From Aminobacter aminovorans (lineage in GTDB: Bacteria; Pseudomonadota; Alphaproteobacteria; Rhizobiales; Rhizobiaceae), in the NCBI RefSeq assembly GCF_900445235.1, contig NZ_UFSM01000001.1:4727501-4791500 (forward strand): a stretch of DNA of 64,000 nucleotides. Reading direction: 5' to 3'. The notes under the pieces are model-generated. The model saw nothing but the letters and a program-made list of their open reading frames with translations. It searched no databases and was not told the origin of the DNA. Below are positions 1 to 9,321 of the stretch, in pieces. Positions within the stretch are counted from its first letter, which is position 1; every line of letters starts with the position of its first letter. The translations under genes were made by a program, and so were the position numbers.

Positions 1-159
1 GGGCGTCATGCGCACCAGCGTCAGGTCCTTCAAGCCCTGGCGGATCGCCTCATGCGCGGCGGCAGTGGGAATGAGATGCGTGAACCCTTCGAAGGCCACG
101 GTGTCGCCATCGTTGAGATTGTCGGCGACCGCTAGCGACAGTGGGAGGAATTTGGCCAT
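1..159 (-). CDS. CoA-transferase subunit A, partial (N-terminal 53 residues)
   Basis: This is the first 53 codons of a gene that runs leftwards out of the window. The start is the ATG at 159 (MAKFLPLSLAVADNLNDGD...). The segment reading DGDTVAFEGFTHLIP followed by AAAHEAIRQG and LTLVRMTP is typical of the N-terminus of subunit A of two-subunit acyl-CoA:carboxylate CoA-transferases (glutaconate or 3-oxoacid type). These enzymes move CoA between carboxylates through a glutamyl-CoA intermediate on the B subunit. The substrate cannot be told from this fragment. The 226 bases upstream, up to the next gene, hold its promoter region, but no clear element was recognised there. Confidence 0.75.
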   Translation of the reverse strand, partial: MAKFLPLSLAVADNLNDGDTVAFEGFTHLIPTAAAHEAIRQGLKDLTLVRMTP

Positions 160-385
160 GGCTTTTCGTCCGTAAAGTCGAAACTTCGCGTTGCGGCTAT
201 CTGTTTACATTATCTCGCGCGGGTCCGGGCCACGCATTATCGGCATCGATGGCAGCTCTTGCCCGCCTGCACCTTCGCTGTAGTCAGGGACGGCCGACTT
301 CGCGGCTTTTCGCTGCCAAGCAACGGTCGCGCGGCGCACGCCGGAGACCGGCAGCGCGGATAAGCGATCCTTCGTCGTGCAGTGA

Positions 386-1222
386 TCAGGCGGCCTCGGC
401 GAGGCCGTTGCCCTTGGCGTTCAGCCGAATGACGGCCCTGATCGGCAGGTGATCGGAGGCGATGCGCGCCAGCGCCGTATCATGCGCCTGGAGCTCGGTG
501 AGCAGGCTGTGCGGCCTTGCCATGACGCGATCGAGTGCCAGTACCGGAAAGCGCGAGGGAAAACTCGGAACGATGGCGTGCATCGGCCCGAAAGCAGGTT
601 CCAGGCTGCGCAGCGACGAGCGCTTGCCCAGCCGCCATTCGTTGAGGTCGCCGACAAGTACCGTCGGCTTGTCGCTGTGCAGTTCGGCAGCGGTCAGAAG
701 TGTGCCTGCCTGCAGCTTGCGGGAATGACGCAACAGGCCGAAATGCGCGGCGATGATCCGGAGCGGCCCAGCTTCGAGCTCCAGGTCGACAACCACGGCA
801 CCGCGTGGCTCCGCCCCCGGCAGCACGATCTGTCGTGCCGAACTGACCGAACCCTTGCGGAACAGCACGACATTGCCATGCCAGCCATGGCTCTTGCGCC
901 GGCCGGCCAGTGGCACCGGGACGAGCCCGGTCTCGCGCTCGACCGCTTCCAGGTCGAGCAGCCCTGCCCGATCGCCAAAACGCTGGTCGGCTTCCTGCAA
1001 GGCGATCACGTCGGCGCCGATCTCGGAAATGACCTGCATCGTGCGCTGCGGATCGAAGCGGCGGTCGAGCCCGACACATTTGTGGACATTGTAGGAGGCG
1101 ACGACGATTTCGCTGTGCGCGCCGGCCTCGGTGGTCGACAACGGATCGTCCTGCTCCAGCGTCGAGGGCCGGTGCGCGACACCTGCGTCTGCTGAATTCT
1201 CAAAGCCTGGACTGCTAGCCAT
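386..1222 (-). CDS. endonuclease/exonuclease/phosphatase (EEP) family protein
   Basis: A 278-residue protein of the EEP (DNase I/AP endonuclease-like) fold, which hydrolyses phosphodiester bonds with a divalent metal. The family blocks appear in order: ASYNVHKC near residue 45, ALQEAD, a GWHGNVVLFR block, the metal/catalytic VGDLNEW, and a C-terminal SDHLPI with the general histidine. There is no signal peptide. ATG 1222 was chosen; a GTG directly before it (1225) is equally possible. It is divergent from a two-HKD phospholipase D gene. Enterobacteria have an analogous arrangement (ybhP beside clsB), so a role in phospholipid or envelope metabolism is possible. The substrate is unknown. Confidence 0.8.
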   Translation of the reverse strand: MASSPGFENSADAGVAHRPSTLEQDDPLSTTEAGAHSEIVVASYNVHKCVGLDRRFDPQRTMQVISEIGADVIALQEADQRFGDRAGLLDLEAVERETGLVPVPLAGRRKSHGWHGNVVLFRKGSVSSARQIVLPGAEPRGAVVVDLELEAGPLRIIAAHFGLLRHSRKLQAGTLLTAAELHSDKPTVLVGDLNEWRLGKRSSLRSLEPAFGPMHAIVPSFPSRFPVLALDRVMARPHSLLTELQAHDTALARIASDHLPIRAVIRLNAKGNGLAEAA

Positions 1223-1394
1223 CACTCGTCTGGAATCTCTGGGAAATTCGTGTTCAGTTGCGGCAGGCGTTTTGCCAACAGTAACCTATATGGTCGAGGT
1301 ATTCGAGGTTTACCACATGCGTCACGATGGCCTTCCACCGAAATGCTGTCGTCGGCACATGGTTCCCAATCAAAGCCTGCGGGTCGCCTGACGC

Positions 1395-2945
1395 ATGAAA
1401 CTCGTGGCAGTCGTCATAGCAGTTGTCGGTATCCTGGTCATCGCCTCGCTGCTTGCGGTCTATGCCTATGGCCGCTTCGCCAAACGCGCGCGGGGTGCCG
1501 CTTCCCGCGTATTGCCGACGTCGGACGGCGATACCCAGTTCGACCGGCTGGTCACCCCGCTCCTTGCCGACCACCCCGGACAAAGCGGGCTGGCGCTGCT
1601 TTCCTCCAACCTGCATGCCTTCGCCATCAGGGCCTACACCGCGCGCCACGCACAGCGGAGCCTCGACCTGCAATATTACTACTGGAAGGATGACCTGACC
1701 GGCAGCCTGCTCGCCCGCGAGGTCCTCGGCGCCGCCGACCGTGGCGTACGCGTTCGGCTGATCCTCGACGACATCAACGCCAAGGGCTACGATCCGAACT
1801 ATCTCGCCCTCGACAGCCACCCCAACATCGAGGTCCGCCTGTTCAACCCGAGCTGGGCACGCGCCTTCGGCCTGCAGCGCGGGCTGGAGTTGGTCCTGCG
1901 CGCGGTGCGCACGACGCGGCGCATGCACAACAAGGCCTGGGTTGCCGACGGCAGGCTGGCCATCGTCGGCGGGCGCAATGTCGGTGACGCCTATTTCGAC
2001 GCTTCGGAAGACGCCAATTTCCGCGACATGGATCTTTTGCTTGCCGGCCCGGTTGTCCAGCAGACCGAAGCCATCTTCGACGGTTTCTGGAACAGCGAGG
2101 CGGTGCTGCCGATCCGTCATGTCACCGGCATGGCGAGGGGCGACCTTCCCGCCCTGCGCAAGCGGCTGGAGCGCACGGCAACCACCGGCCTGGCAGAGCC
2201 CTATATCCACCGTGTCGCCGAAGAGAGCCGGGAATGGTCATCGTCAGGCATGGGCAGGCTGCGCTGGACCGGCGAGGCGAAAGTCGCCTCCGACCCGCCG
2301 GAAAAAGCATCCGGCACAGGCCAGGACAGTTGGCTGATGACGGCAATCCGGCCGATCCTGACCTCGGCCCGGCGGGAACTGCGCATTGTCTCGCCCTATT
2401 TCATTCCCGGCGAGACCGGTACCCGCGAGCTGACGGCGCTGGCCCGCAACGGTGTGGAGGTGACGGTGCTGACCAATTCACTGGCCGCCACCGATGTCGC
2501 CGCCGTCCACGGCGCCTATGTCCGCTACCGCAAGCCACTGCTCGAGAACGGCGTCGGCATCTACGAACTGAAACCCGACGAGGACCGCACCGACATGTCG
2601 CTGTTCGGCTCGAAGGGTGCGAGCCTGCACACCAAGGCATTCATCGCTGACGGTGAGGCCGGTTTCGTCGGCTCGTTCAACTTCGACCCGCGATCGGCCG
2701 CGCTCAACACCGAGATGGGCGTCCTGTTCAGGCAGGAGGAACTGGCGCGCGAGGTCGGGGCGGTGATCTCGGCCCAGACCTCTCCGCGCAGCGCCTTCAG
2801 GCTGTCGTTGCATGACGACAAGCTGGTCTGGACCGACAGTGCCGACAGCGGGCCGCGCGAGCTCAGGCACGAACCGCAGGCCAGCCTGCGGCGGCGGCTG
2901 GTGGCCAAGGTGATCAGCTACCTGCCAATCGAATCACAGCTTTAG
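1395..2945 (+). CDS. phospholipase D / cardiolipin synthase-like protein
   Basis: A 516-residue protein with an N-terminal membrane anchor (about residues 3–25) and two HKD phosphodiesterase motifs. The first is H178-x-K180-x4-D185 followed by GGRN; the second is H412-x-K414-x4-D419 followed by GSFN. Two HKD motifs form one active site in the PLD superfamily, which includes cardiolipin synthases and membrane phospholipases. Length and the single N-terminal anchor resemble the ClsB/ClsC-type and uncharacterised PLD groups more than ClsA, which has two anchors. The gene diverges from the EEP gene across about 170 bases. Whether it makes cardiolipin or degrades lipid cannot be decided from sequence. 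Confidence 0.85.
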   Translation: MKLVAVVIAVVGILVIASLLAVYAYGRFAKRARGAASRVLPTSDGDTQFDRLVTPLLADHPGQSGLALLSSNLHAFAIRAYTARHAQRSLDLQYYYWKDDLTGSLLAREVLGAADRGVRVRLILDDINAKGYDPNYLALDSHPNIEVRLFNPSWARAFGLQRGLELVLRAVRTTRRMHNKAWVADGRLAIVGGRNVGDAYFDASEDANFRDMDLLLAGPVVQQTEAIFDGFWNSEAVLPIRHVTGMARGDLPALRKRLERTATTGLAEPYIHRVAEESREWSSSGMGRLRWTGEAKVASDPPEKASGTGQDSWLMTAIRPILTSARRELRIVSPYFIPGETGTRELTALARNGVEVTVLTNSLAATDVAAVHGAYVRYRKPLLENGVGIYELKPDEDRTDMSLFGSKGASLHTKAFIADGEAGFVGSFNFDPRSAALNTEMGVLFRQEELAREVGAVISAQTSPRSAFRLSLHDDKLVWTDSADSGPRELRHEPQASLRRRLVAKVISYLPIESQL

Positions 2946-3175
2946 GACCGACGTCGAGCCGTCCGCGACGCCGATTCTGTTCCGTCATTTCCACGACAAG
3001 CCACTACGCTTCAACTACAATTCTTGCTGTCTTAAGCCGCTTCCAGCGAATTATTCGAATCAGCGCCAACGACGCACGCTTGTCTTGCAATGCAGGCGCA
3101 ATGCGCAGCGCCCCTTAGATCGCTTCGCCAGCCCACTGTCTCGGGCCGGCAGACGCAGTCTGAAGGAGCTGTCAC

Positions 3176-4153
3176 GTGCGACACGAATGGAAACCGGAAC
3201 TGGACCAGCGCAACCTGCTGCCGGCCCAGTCGCCGACGAGGCGAGATAGCCGCCGGCCGTCGGTATTCCTCCAGATGCTCAGCCTCGGCGCCCGCATCTC
3301 ACTCAAGCGCTCGGCGGTGTTCTGCCTGCGATTCGCCTGTCGGCCGGTCAGCACCTTCGGCTGGATCAGCTTTCTCGGCGATTTATCCCTGAAACAGGCG
3401 CTCGGCCGGCCGCATGACGACCTTTTGCGCAAATCGCTCGACGTCTTTTTCATCACCGGAATTTCGAGCCCAGTTCGCCTCGGCATGATGAAGACGCATT
3501 TCCAGCTGGCCGCCGAACTGTTGCGCCACGACGATCTCGCCGCCCTCTGGCGCGGCGAACGCCTCGACATGGGCAGCGTCAGCGGTCGCCATGAAACCTA
3601 CAAAATGCAGATGCTTTTGGCCGACCACTGCGGCTGCCGTCATGAAGGCGTCTTTGCCATCAAGCTGTCGCGGGCGAGCGACGACTACACATTGTGGACG
3701 GCCAGCTTCGTCTTCATCCGTGGCGAGGACGGCACGCCAACCCTGGCGATCGGCGGCATGCAAGGGCCGAAAGGGGCTGACGCCAAGCGCGCCGTCATAT
3801 CAGCCACCCGCTGCCTCGGCGGCCTGCGCCCCAAGGACGCCATGCTGCTCGCCCTGCACGGCCTGGTTTCCGCCCCCCACATCATGGCGGTGTCCAACGC
3901 CACCCACGTCATCAACCAGCGCCGCCGCAAACGCCGGAAGCTGATGCAGGCCGACCTCGACGGCTACTGGAGCGAACGCGGCGGCCTGCCGGCGGAGCCA
4001 TTCGGCTTTCGGCTGCCAGCGCCGTCAGCGCCCCAAGTAGACAGCCTAAACCGCAGGGAACAAAGCAAACGCGCGTTCTGGGATATCGGCAGCGGATTTT
4101 GTCGGCTGTCTAGCCTGAAAGCCCTGGCAAGATCGCCGCTCGCCAAGGCGTAG
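3176..4153 (+). CDS. DUF535 (VirK/YbjX) family protein
   Basis: A 325-residue protein recognised as DUF535 by a central LAIGGMQGPKGADAKRA block followed by LGGLRPKDAMLLALHGL, the family's conserved 'GxxQGP ... LxGLRPK' pattern. The best-known members, VirK of Shigella and Salmonella and YbjX, are linked to virulence and antimicrobial-peptide tolerance, but the biochemical function is unknown. No signal peptide is visible. The start is a GTG at 3176 with an AAGGAG ribosome-binding site just upstream (about 3162). The gene stands alone between the PLD gene and tRNA-Thr; the 230 bases before it show no other gene. Confidence 0.75.
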   Translation: MRHEWKPELDQRNLLPAQSPTRRDSRRPSVFLQMLSLGARISLKRSAVFCLRFACRPVSTFGWISFLGDLSLKQALGRPHDDLLRKSLDVFFITGISSPVRLGMMKTHFQLAAELLRHDDLAALWRGERLDMGSVSGRHETYKMQMLLADHCGCRHEGVFAIKLSRASDDYTLWTASFVFIRGEDGTPTLAIGGMQGPKGADAKRAVISATRCLGGLRPKDAMLLALHGLVSAPHIMAVSNATHVINQRRRKRRKLMQADLDGYWSERGGLPAEPFGFRLPAPSAPQVDSLNRREQSKRAFWDIGSGFCRLSSLKALARSPLAKA

Positions 4154-4255
4154 CACTCGCTCGCATCCGCAACATCGCGCGCTTGTGGTCGCAAAGGCCA
4201 CGGCGCGTAGCCGTTTGTGCGCATGCAAGACCGAAGATTTTTCTTCTGGAGTGAA

Positions 4256-4330
<75 letters not shown>

Positions 4331-4489
4331 ATTCCGTGAACGGGGCGGCTTGTGCCACATGATTCCCGGGAGCGCAAGTTATCAATTGCCCGAAATCGTG
4401 TATCATTTTCCACAGGCCCGCTTACGCCACAATACTGGCCATATCAGTTGCGAAGCCGCTATGAACGATCGGCAAGCGGGGACCACCAC

Positions 4490-4678
4490 ATGTCGTCGAC
4501 TAAGAAAACGCCCTCAAGCGGTGCCGAACAGCGTCAGGCGCGGCTCGCGGCCGAGCTGCGCGCCAACCTGATGAAACGCAAGGCGCAGGCGCGCTCGCGC
4601 CGCACCGGCGAGGCCGATACCAGGCCTGAAGGCCTGGCGGCATCAGAGGGTGAGATGGAGAAACCCGAGAAAGCCTGA
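4490..4678 (+). CDS. small conserved basic protein upstream of murA
   Basis: A 62-residue, highly charged protein (MSSTKKTPSSG...) with an Arg/Lys/Gln/Ala-rich centre (EQRQARLAAELRANLMKRKAQARSRR, quoted in part) and an acidic tail. The longer open frame starting near 4352 was rejected because its first part has no protein-like composition and the ATG at 4490 follows a GGGGA-type ribosome-binding site. Small proteins of this composition are commonly annotated directly before murA in related genomes; no function is known. The 132-base gap to murA suggests possible cotranscription. Confidence 0.65.
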   Translation: MSSTKKTPSSGAEQRQARLAAELRANLMKRKAQARSRRTGEADTRPEGLAASEGEMEKPEKA

Positions 4679-4810
4679 CCGGCGACGGCAGGCGCCTGGC
4701 GCCCAAAGACCGCAAAATCCGCCTTTCTTGAACCGGAAAGCGCGATGGTCTAGACGGGCGGCAAGAAAATTTCTCGCCAGAACCGGGATCGCCCGGAGAA
4801 ACGACGGCCA

Positions 4811-6100
4811 ATGGATCGCATCAGAATTGTCGGCGGCAACGAGCTGACCGGAACCATCCCGATCTCGGGCGCGAAGAACGCAGCCCTTCCCCTGATGATC
4901 GCCTCGCTGCTGACAGACGACACGCTGACGCTCGAAAACGTGCCGCATCTGGCCGACGTCGAGCAGTTGATCCGCATTCTCGGCAATCACGGCGTCGACT
5001 ATTCCGTCTCCGGCCGCCGCGAGCGCCAAGGCGAAGGCTATTCGCGCACAATCTCGTTTACCGCGCGCAACATCGTCGACACGACAGCACCTTACGAGCT
5101 CGTCTCCAAGATGCGCGCCAGTTTCTGGGTCATCGGCCCGCTGCTCGCCCGCATGGGCGAGGCCAAGGTGTCGCTGCCGGGCGGCTGCGCCATCGGCACG
5201 CGCCCCGTCGACCTGTTCATCGACGGCCTGCAGGCGCTGGGCGCCAAGATCGAGGTCGAGAACGGCTACATCCTGGCATCGGCCAAGAACCGCCTCACCG
5301 GCAACCGCTACACCTTCCCCAAGATCTCGGTCGGCGCCACCCATGTGCTGATGATGGCGGCAACGCTTGCCCGCGGCGAGACGGTGCTCGAAAACGCCGC
5401 CCGCGAGCCTGAAGTGGTCAACCTCGCCGAATGCCTCAACGCCATGGGCGCCAGGATCACCGGCCAGGGCACCTCGACGATCACCATCGAAGGCGTCGAT
5501 TCGCTTTCGGGCGCGCGCCACCGCGTCATTCCCGACCGCATCGAGACCGGTACCTATGCCATGGCTGTCGCAATGACCGGCGGCGACGTGCTGCTGGAAG
5601 GCGCGCGCGCCGACCTGTTGCAGGGCGCACTCGACGTTTTGTCGCGCACCGGCGCCGAGATCATCCCGACCAATTCCGGCATCCGCGTCTTGCGCAACGG
5701 CTCGGGCATCACCCCGGTCGATGTCGTCACCGAGCCCTTCCCCGGCTTCCCGACCGACCTGCAGGCGCAGTTCATGGGCCTTATGACCATGTCGAAGGGC
5801 AAGTCGAAGATCACCGAGACGATCTTCGAAAACCGCTTCATGCATGTGCAGGAACTCGCCCGCCTCGGCGCCCATATCACCCTGTCGGGCCAGACGGCGA
5901 TCGTCGAAGGCGTCTCCAAGCTCAAGGGCGCGCCCGTCATGGCGACCGACCTGCGTGCCTCTGTGTCACTGGTCATCGCCGGCCTCGCCGCCGAAGGCGA
6001 GACGGTGGTCAACCGCGTCTACCATCTCGACCGCGGCTTCGAGCGCCTGGAAGAAAAACTGTCGCGTTGCGGCGCGGTGATCGAGCGCATCAGCGGCTGA
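4811..6100 (+). CDS. murA: UDP-N-acetylglucosamine 1-carboxyvinyltransferase MurA
   Basis: A 429-residue enzyme of the first committed step of peptidoglycan synthesis: transfer of enolpyruvate from PEP to UDP-GlcNAc in the cytoplasm. Key residues are present: K22-N23 in SGAKNAALP, which contacts substrate, and the catalytic cysteine C126 in [12 protein letters not shown], the residue alkylated by fosfomycin in the family. A cysteine, not the resistant aspartate, is encoded. The length is normal. The gene begins at ATG 4811 and is followed by a purine-rich inverted-repeat region and DUF2948. Confidence 0.97.
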   Translation: MDRIRIVGGNELTGTIPISGAKNAALPLMIASLLTDDTLTLENVPHLADVEQLIRILGNHGVDYSVSGRRERQGEGYSRTISFTARNIVDTTAPYELVSKMRASFWVIGPLLARMGEAKVSLPGGCAIGTRPVDLFIDGLQALGAKIEVENGYILASAKNRLTGNRYTFPKISVGATHVLMMAATLARGETVLENAAREPEVVNLAECLNAMGARITGQGTSTITIEGVDSLSGARHRVIPDRIETGTYAMAVAMTGGDVLLEGARADLLQGALDVLSRTGAEIIPTNSGIRVLRNGSGITPVDVVTEPFPGFPTDLQAQFMGLMTMSKGKSKITETIFENRFMHVQELARLGAHITLSGQTAIVEGVSKLKGAPVMATDLRASVSLVIAGLAAEGETVVNRVYHLDRGFERLEEKLSRCGAVIERISG

Positions 6101-6104
6101 ACGA

Positions 6105-6190
6105 AGGGGAGTAGGGGAACAAGGGAGTAAGGGAACAGGGGCCTCTTCTCAACTCCTCATTCCGCTACTCCCCTATTAGCTTACTCCCCT
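6105..6190. repeat. G-rich tandem and inverted repeat after murA
   Basis: Directly after the murA stop, a 16-base unit (AGGGGAGTAGGGGAAC) is followed by a near copy (AAGGGAGTAAGGGAAC). About 45 bases later the complementary sequences CTACTCCCCT (6165–6174) and CTTACTCCCCT (6180–6190) occur. AGGGGAGTAG at 6105–6114 is an exact inverted match to 6165–6174. The transcript could fold into a long hairpin that might separate murA from the hisD block. Comparable G-rich intergenic repeats are familiar in rhizobial genomes (recollection, not checked). Confidence 0.6.
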
Positions 6191-6272
6191 CTCCTCCCGC
6201 GGTTGCGCGCTGCATCAAGACCGCCTAACAAAGCCGGAAGCATTACTTTTCCGCACAGGCAGCCGACCGAAC

Positions 6273-6707
6273 ATGAACCTGCTCAAACTAGTCGCCCTTG
6301 ACGAAGAAGATCTGGAGATCGTTTCGGCGCATGTGCAGGATGCGGTGATCAGGGTCGGCGACATCGCCTTCGATGCGCCGGCGAAGCGCTTTGCGCTGGC
6401 AATGAACCGCTTCGCCTGGGAAACCAAGAAGGGTTTCTTCAGGCCGAAATATGAGCGGCGCAGGTCGATCCTGCATTTCGATCGCGTTCTGTCGGCGCAA
6501 CTGCAGGGCATTTCCCGCGCCAAGACCGACGACGTGCTGGAGCTCCTGGCGATCGGCTTCGCGCAGGAGGAAGGACCGACCGGCACGATCGAGCTGTTGT
6601 TTTCCGGCGACGCCGCCATCCGCCTCGATGTCGAAGTCATCGAGGCCAGGCTAACCGACACCGGCGCTGCCTGGCAGGCCTCTTCCCGACCCATCCACAA
6701 TACCTGA
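6273..6707 (+). CDS. DUF2948 family protein
   Basis: A 144-residue protein recognised by its N-terminal LLKLVALDEEDLEIVSAHVQDAV and the block RFALAMNRFAWE, the hallmarks of DUF2948, a family found almost only in alphaproteobacteria between murA and hisD. It has no signal peptide, membrane segment or recognisable catalytic motif. It lies 13 bases before hisD and is likely in the same operon. Its function is unknown; the conserved position is the only clue. Confidence 0.8.
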   Translation: MNLLKLVALDEEDLEIVSAHVQDAVIRVGDIAFDAPAKRFALAMNRFAWETKKGFFRPKYERRRSILHFDRVLSAQLQGISRAKTDDVLELLAIGFAQEEGPTGTIELLFSGDAAIRLDVEVIEARLTDTGAAWQASSRPIHNT

Positions 6708-6720
6708 GCATTTCCAGACA

Positions 6721-8013
6721 ATGGCCATCACGCTTCGCCAATCAGACGCAGACTTCGAGAAGCGCTTCGCCGCCTTCCTGACTACGAAGCGCGAGATTTC
6801 TCCCGACGTCGATGCGACAGTGCGCGCCATCATCGACGACGTGCGCGTCCGCGGCGATGCGGCACTGATCGCCTACAGCATGAAATTCGACCGCGCCGAC
6901 CTGACTGCGCTCGGCATCGCGGTGAGCCGCGCCGACATCGACCAGGCCTACCAGGATGCAGACCCCGCGACGGTCGAGGCCCTGCGCTTTGCCCGCGACC
7001 GCATCCATTCGCACCATGCCCGGCAGATGCCCAGGGACGACCGCTATGTCGATCCGATCGGCGTCGAGCTCGGCTCGCGCTGGACCGCCGTCGAGGCGGT
7101 CGGGCTCTACGTTCCCGGCGGCACGGCGAGCTATCCGAGCTCGGTGCTGATGAACGCCGTTCCGGCCAAGGTTGCCGGCGTCGAGCGCATCGTCATCGTG
7201 GTGCCGGCATCAGGCGGCGTCATCAATCCACTGGTGCTGGTCGCAGCCGACATCGCCGGCGTCTCGGAAATCTACCGTGTCGGCGGCGCCCAGGCCGTTG
7301 CCGCCCTCGCCTATGGCACCGAGACCATTAGGCCCGTCGCCAAGATCGTCGGCCCGGGCAACGCCTATGTCGCAGCAGCCAAGCGCCAGGTGTTCGGCAC
7401 CGTCGGCATCGACATGATCGCCGGCCCTTCCGAAGTGCTGATCGTCGCCGACAGCGACAACGACCCCGACTGGCTCGCCGCCGACCTGCTCGCCCAGGCC
7501 GAACACGACGTGTCGGCACAGTCGATCCTGATCACCGACGATGCCGCCTTCGGCGAGTCGGTAGAAGCTGCGGTCGAGCGCCAGATCAAGCTCCTGCCGC
7601 GTGCTGAAACCGCTGCCGCAAGCTGGCGCGACTTTGGCGCGGTCATCATCGTCGACGACTTCGACACCGCCATTCCCCTGATCGACCGCATCGCCGCCGA
7701 GCATCTCGAACTTGCGGTCGCCGATGCCGAGACGCTGCTCGGCCGCATCCGCAATGCCGGTGCGATCTTCGTCGGCAAGCACACGCCCGAAGTCATCGGC
7801 GACTATGTCGGCGGCTCCAACCACGTGCTGCCGACGGCCCGCTCGGCGCGTTTCTCCTCTGGCCTGACGGTGCTCGACTTCGTCAAGCGCAGCTCGATCC
7901 TGAAGCTTGGTCCCGAGCAGTTGCGCGAGCTTGCTCCTGCAGCGATCGCGCTGGCCAAGGCCGAGGGTCTCGACGCGCATGCGCGCTCCGTCGCCATCAG
8001 ATTGAACATGTAG
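6721..8013 (+). CDS. hisD: histidinol dehydrogenase HisD
   Basis: A 430-residue enzyme of the last step of histidine synthesis: NAD-dependent four-electron oxidation of L-histidinol to L-histidine with zinc. The family signature is clear: VEAVGLYVPGG near residue 120, the GPGNAYVAAAKRQVFG segment, MIAGPSEVLIVAD, and the C-terminal AAEHLEL with the catalytic Glu-His pair, then GDYVGGSNHVLPT. Length is normal. It is followed 6 bases later by UPF0262. Confidence 0.97.
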   Translation: MAITLRQSDADFEKRFAAFLTTKREISPDVDATVRAIIDDVRVRGDAALIAYSMKFDRADLTALGIAVSRADIDQAYQDADPATVEALRFARDRIHSHHARQMPRDDRYVDPIGVELGSRWTAVEAVGLYVPGGTASYPSSVLMNAVPAKVAGVERIVIVVPASGGVINPLVLVAADIAGVSEIYRVGGAQAVAALAYGTETIRPVAKIVGPGNAYVAAAKRQVFGTVGIDMIAGPSEVLIVADSDNDPDWLAADLLAQAEHDVSAQSILITDDAAFGESVEAAVERQIKLLPRAETAAASWRDFGAVIIVDDFDTAIPLIDRIAAEHLELAVADAETLLGRIRNAGAIFVGKHTPEVIGDYVGGSNHVLPTARSARFSSGLTVLDFVKRSSILKLGPEQLRELAPAAIALAKAEGLDAHARSVAIRLNM

Positions 8014-8019
8014 GCGGCG

Positions 8020-8505
8020 ATGTCCGACAAAGGCCACGCACGCTCCCGCCTGGTCGACGTCGAACTCGACGAATCGATCGGCCGTTCGACGCCCGACGTG
8101 GAGCACGAACGCGCGGTGGCGATCTTCGACCTGATCGAGGAAAACAGCTTTCACCCGATCAACGACGATGGCCATGGTCCCTACCGGCTCAAGCTGTCAC
8201 TCGTCGACGCGCGGCTCGTCTTCGCCATCTCGCGTGAACATGGAGAACCGGTCGTCACCCACATCCTGTCGCTGACGCCGTTCCGCAGGATCGTGAAGGA
8301 CTACTTCATGATCTGCGAAAGCTACTACGAGGCCATCCGCTCATCGACCCCGAGCCAGATCGAGGCGATCGACATGGGCAGGCGCGGCCTGCACAATGAA
8401 GGCTCGCAAACCCTGCTCGACCGTCTCTCCGGCAAGATCGAGATCGACTTCGACACTGCGCGCCGCCTGTTCACGCTGATCTGCGTATTGCACTGGCGCG
8501 GATGA
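8020..8505 (+). CDS. UPF0262 family protein
   Basis: A 161-residue soluble protein of a family restricted to alphaproteobacteria and almost always found just after hisD. Recognised from its N-terminal [26 protein letters not shown] (in part) and the central [18 protein letters not shown]. No function is known. The stop overlaps the ATG of the next gene by four bases (ATGA at 8502), indicating translational coupling with the phosphatase-like gene. Confidence 0.85.
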   Translation: MSDKGHARSRLVDVELDESIGRSTPDVEHERAVAIFDLIEENSFHPINDDGHGPYRLKLSLVDARLVFAISREHGEPVVTHILSLTPFRRIVKDYFMICESYYEAIRSSTPSQIEAIDMGRRGLHNEGSQTLLDRLSGKIEIDFDTARRLFTLICVLHWRG

Positions 8506-8966
8506 GGATGGCGGCAAACGGCAGCTCTCCACGCTCTGTCCTGTTCATGTGCCGGATGAATTCGGTCCGCTCGCCAATGGCCGAGGCGATCGCCCGCCAC
8601 CACCTGCCGGCATCGGTATTCGTGACGTCGGCCGGCGTGCGCGCAGGCGACCGCGACCCGTTCGTCGATGCCGTGCTGGCCGAGGAAGGCATGGGGCTTA
8701 ACGAGCACCAGCCGCGCACCGTCGATGACCTCGAGGATGACTATTTCGACCTGATCGTCACGCTTGCACCCGAAGCGCACCACGCCGCATTGGAATTCAC
8801 CCGCTCGATGGCGGTCGACGTCGAATACTGGCCGACGCCCGATCCGACAGCCGTCACAGGCACGCGCGACCAGATCATGCACGCCTACCGTGACGTCCGC
8901 GAACGGCTGAAGCACAGAATGGCCAAACGATTTGCCGCCGAGGCACAAGGAAACGACGCCGATTAA
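8502..8966 (+). CDS. low-molecular-weight phosphotyrosine phosphatase-like protein
   Basis: A 154-residue protein with the P-loop [19 protein letters not shown] near the N-terminus: C17-x5-R23-S is the active site of LMW-PTP and the related arsenate reductases. A PDPT loop near residue 110 (WPTPDPT) supplies the usual general-acid aspartate. It could dephosphorylate a protein or small molecule. Arsenate reduction is less likely because no ars genes are near. It is coupled to UPF0262 by an ATGA overlap and precedes infA, a standard alphaproteobacterial order. Confidence 0.8.
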   Translation: MRMAANGSSPRSVLFMCRMNSVRSPMAEAIARHHLPASVFVTSAGVRAGDRDPFVDAVLAEEGMGLNEHQPRTVDDLEDDYFDLIVTLAPEAHHAALEFTRSMAVDVEYWPTPDPTAVTGTRDQIMHAYRDVRERLKHRMAKRFAAEAQGNDAD

Positions 8967-9053
8967 GCGTGTTCACAAAGCGTGGAATATCATATAGGTT
9001 CCGCGAAAATTCCGGCCAGGTCGCCGGAAAGTCATCCAAACCAAAGGTACCGA

Positions 9054-9272
9054 ATGCCGAAGGAAGAAGTCCTCGAGTTCCCGGGCGTTGTTACGGAATT
9101 GTTGCCGAATGCGATGTTCCGGGTCAAGCTCGAAAACGAACACGAAATCATCGCCCATACCGCCGGCCGCATGCGCAAGAACCGCATCCGCGTCCTCACC
9201 GGCGACAAGGTCCTCGTCGAAATGACGCCTTACGACCTGACCAAGGGCCGTATCACCTACCGCTTCAAGTAA
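9054..9272 (+). CDS. infA: translation initiation factor IF-1
   Basis: A 72-residue S1/OB-fold protein, [20 protein letters not shown]..., with the conserved [16 protein letters not shown] and the C-terminal [11 protein letters not shown]-1 binds the ribosomal A site and assists IF-2/IF-3 during initiation. The length matches the family exactly from ATG 9054; an in-frame upstream extension to 8982 was rejected because homologous proteins start at M(A/P)KEE. Confidence 0.97.
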
Positions 9273-9321
9273 GCCGCCTGCTGCAAGCACGCCGGCCGGT
9301 CTCAGCCTACAGGATCAACGA

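Noticed and set aside
6105..6190. CRISPR-like array
   Set aside because: Only two direct copies without unique spacers of constant length; no cas genes in the window.
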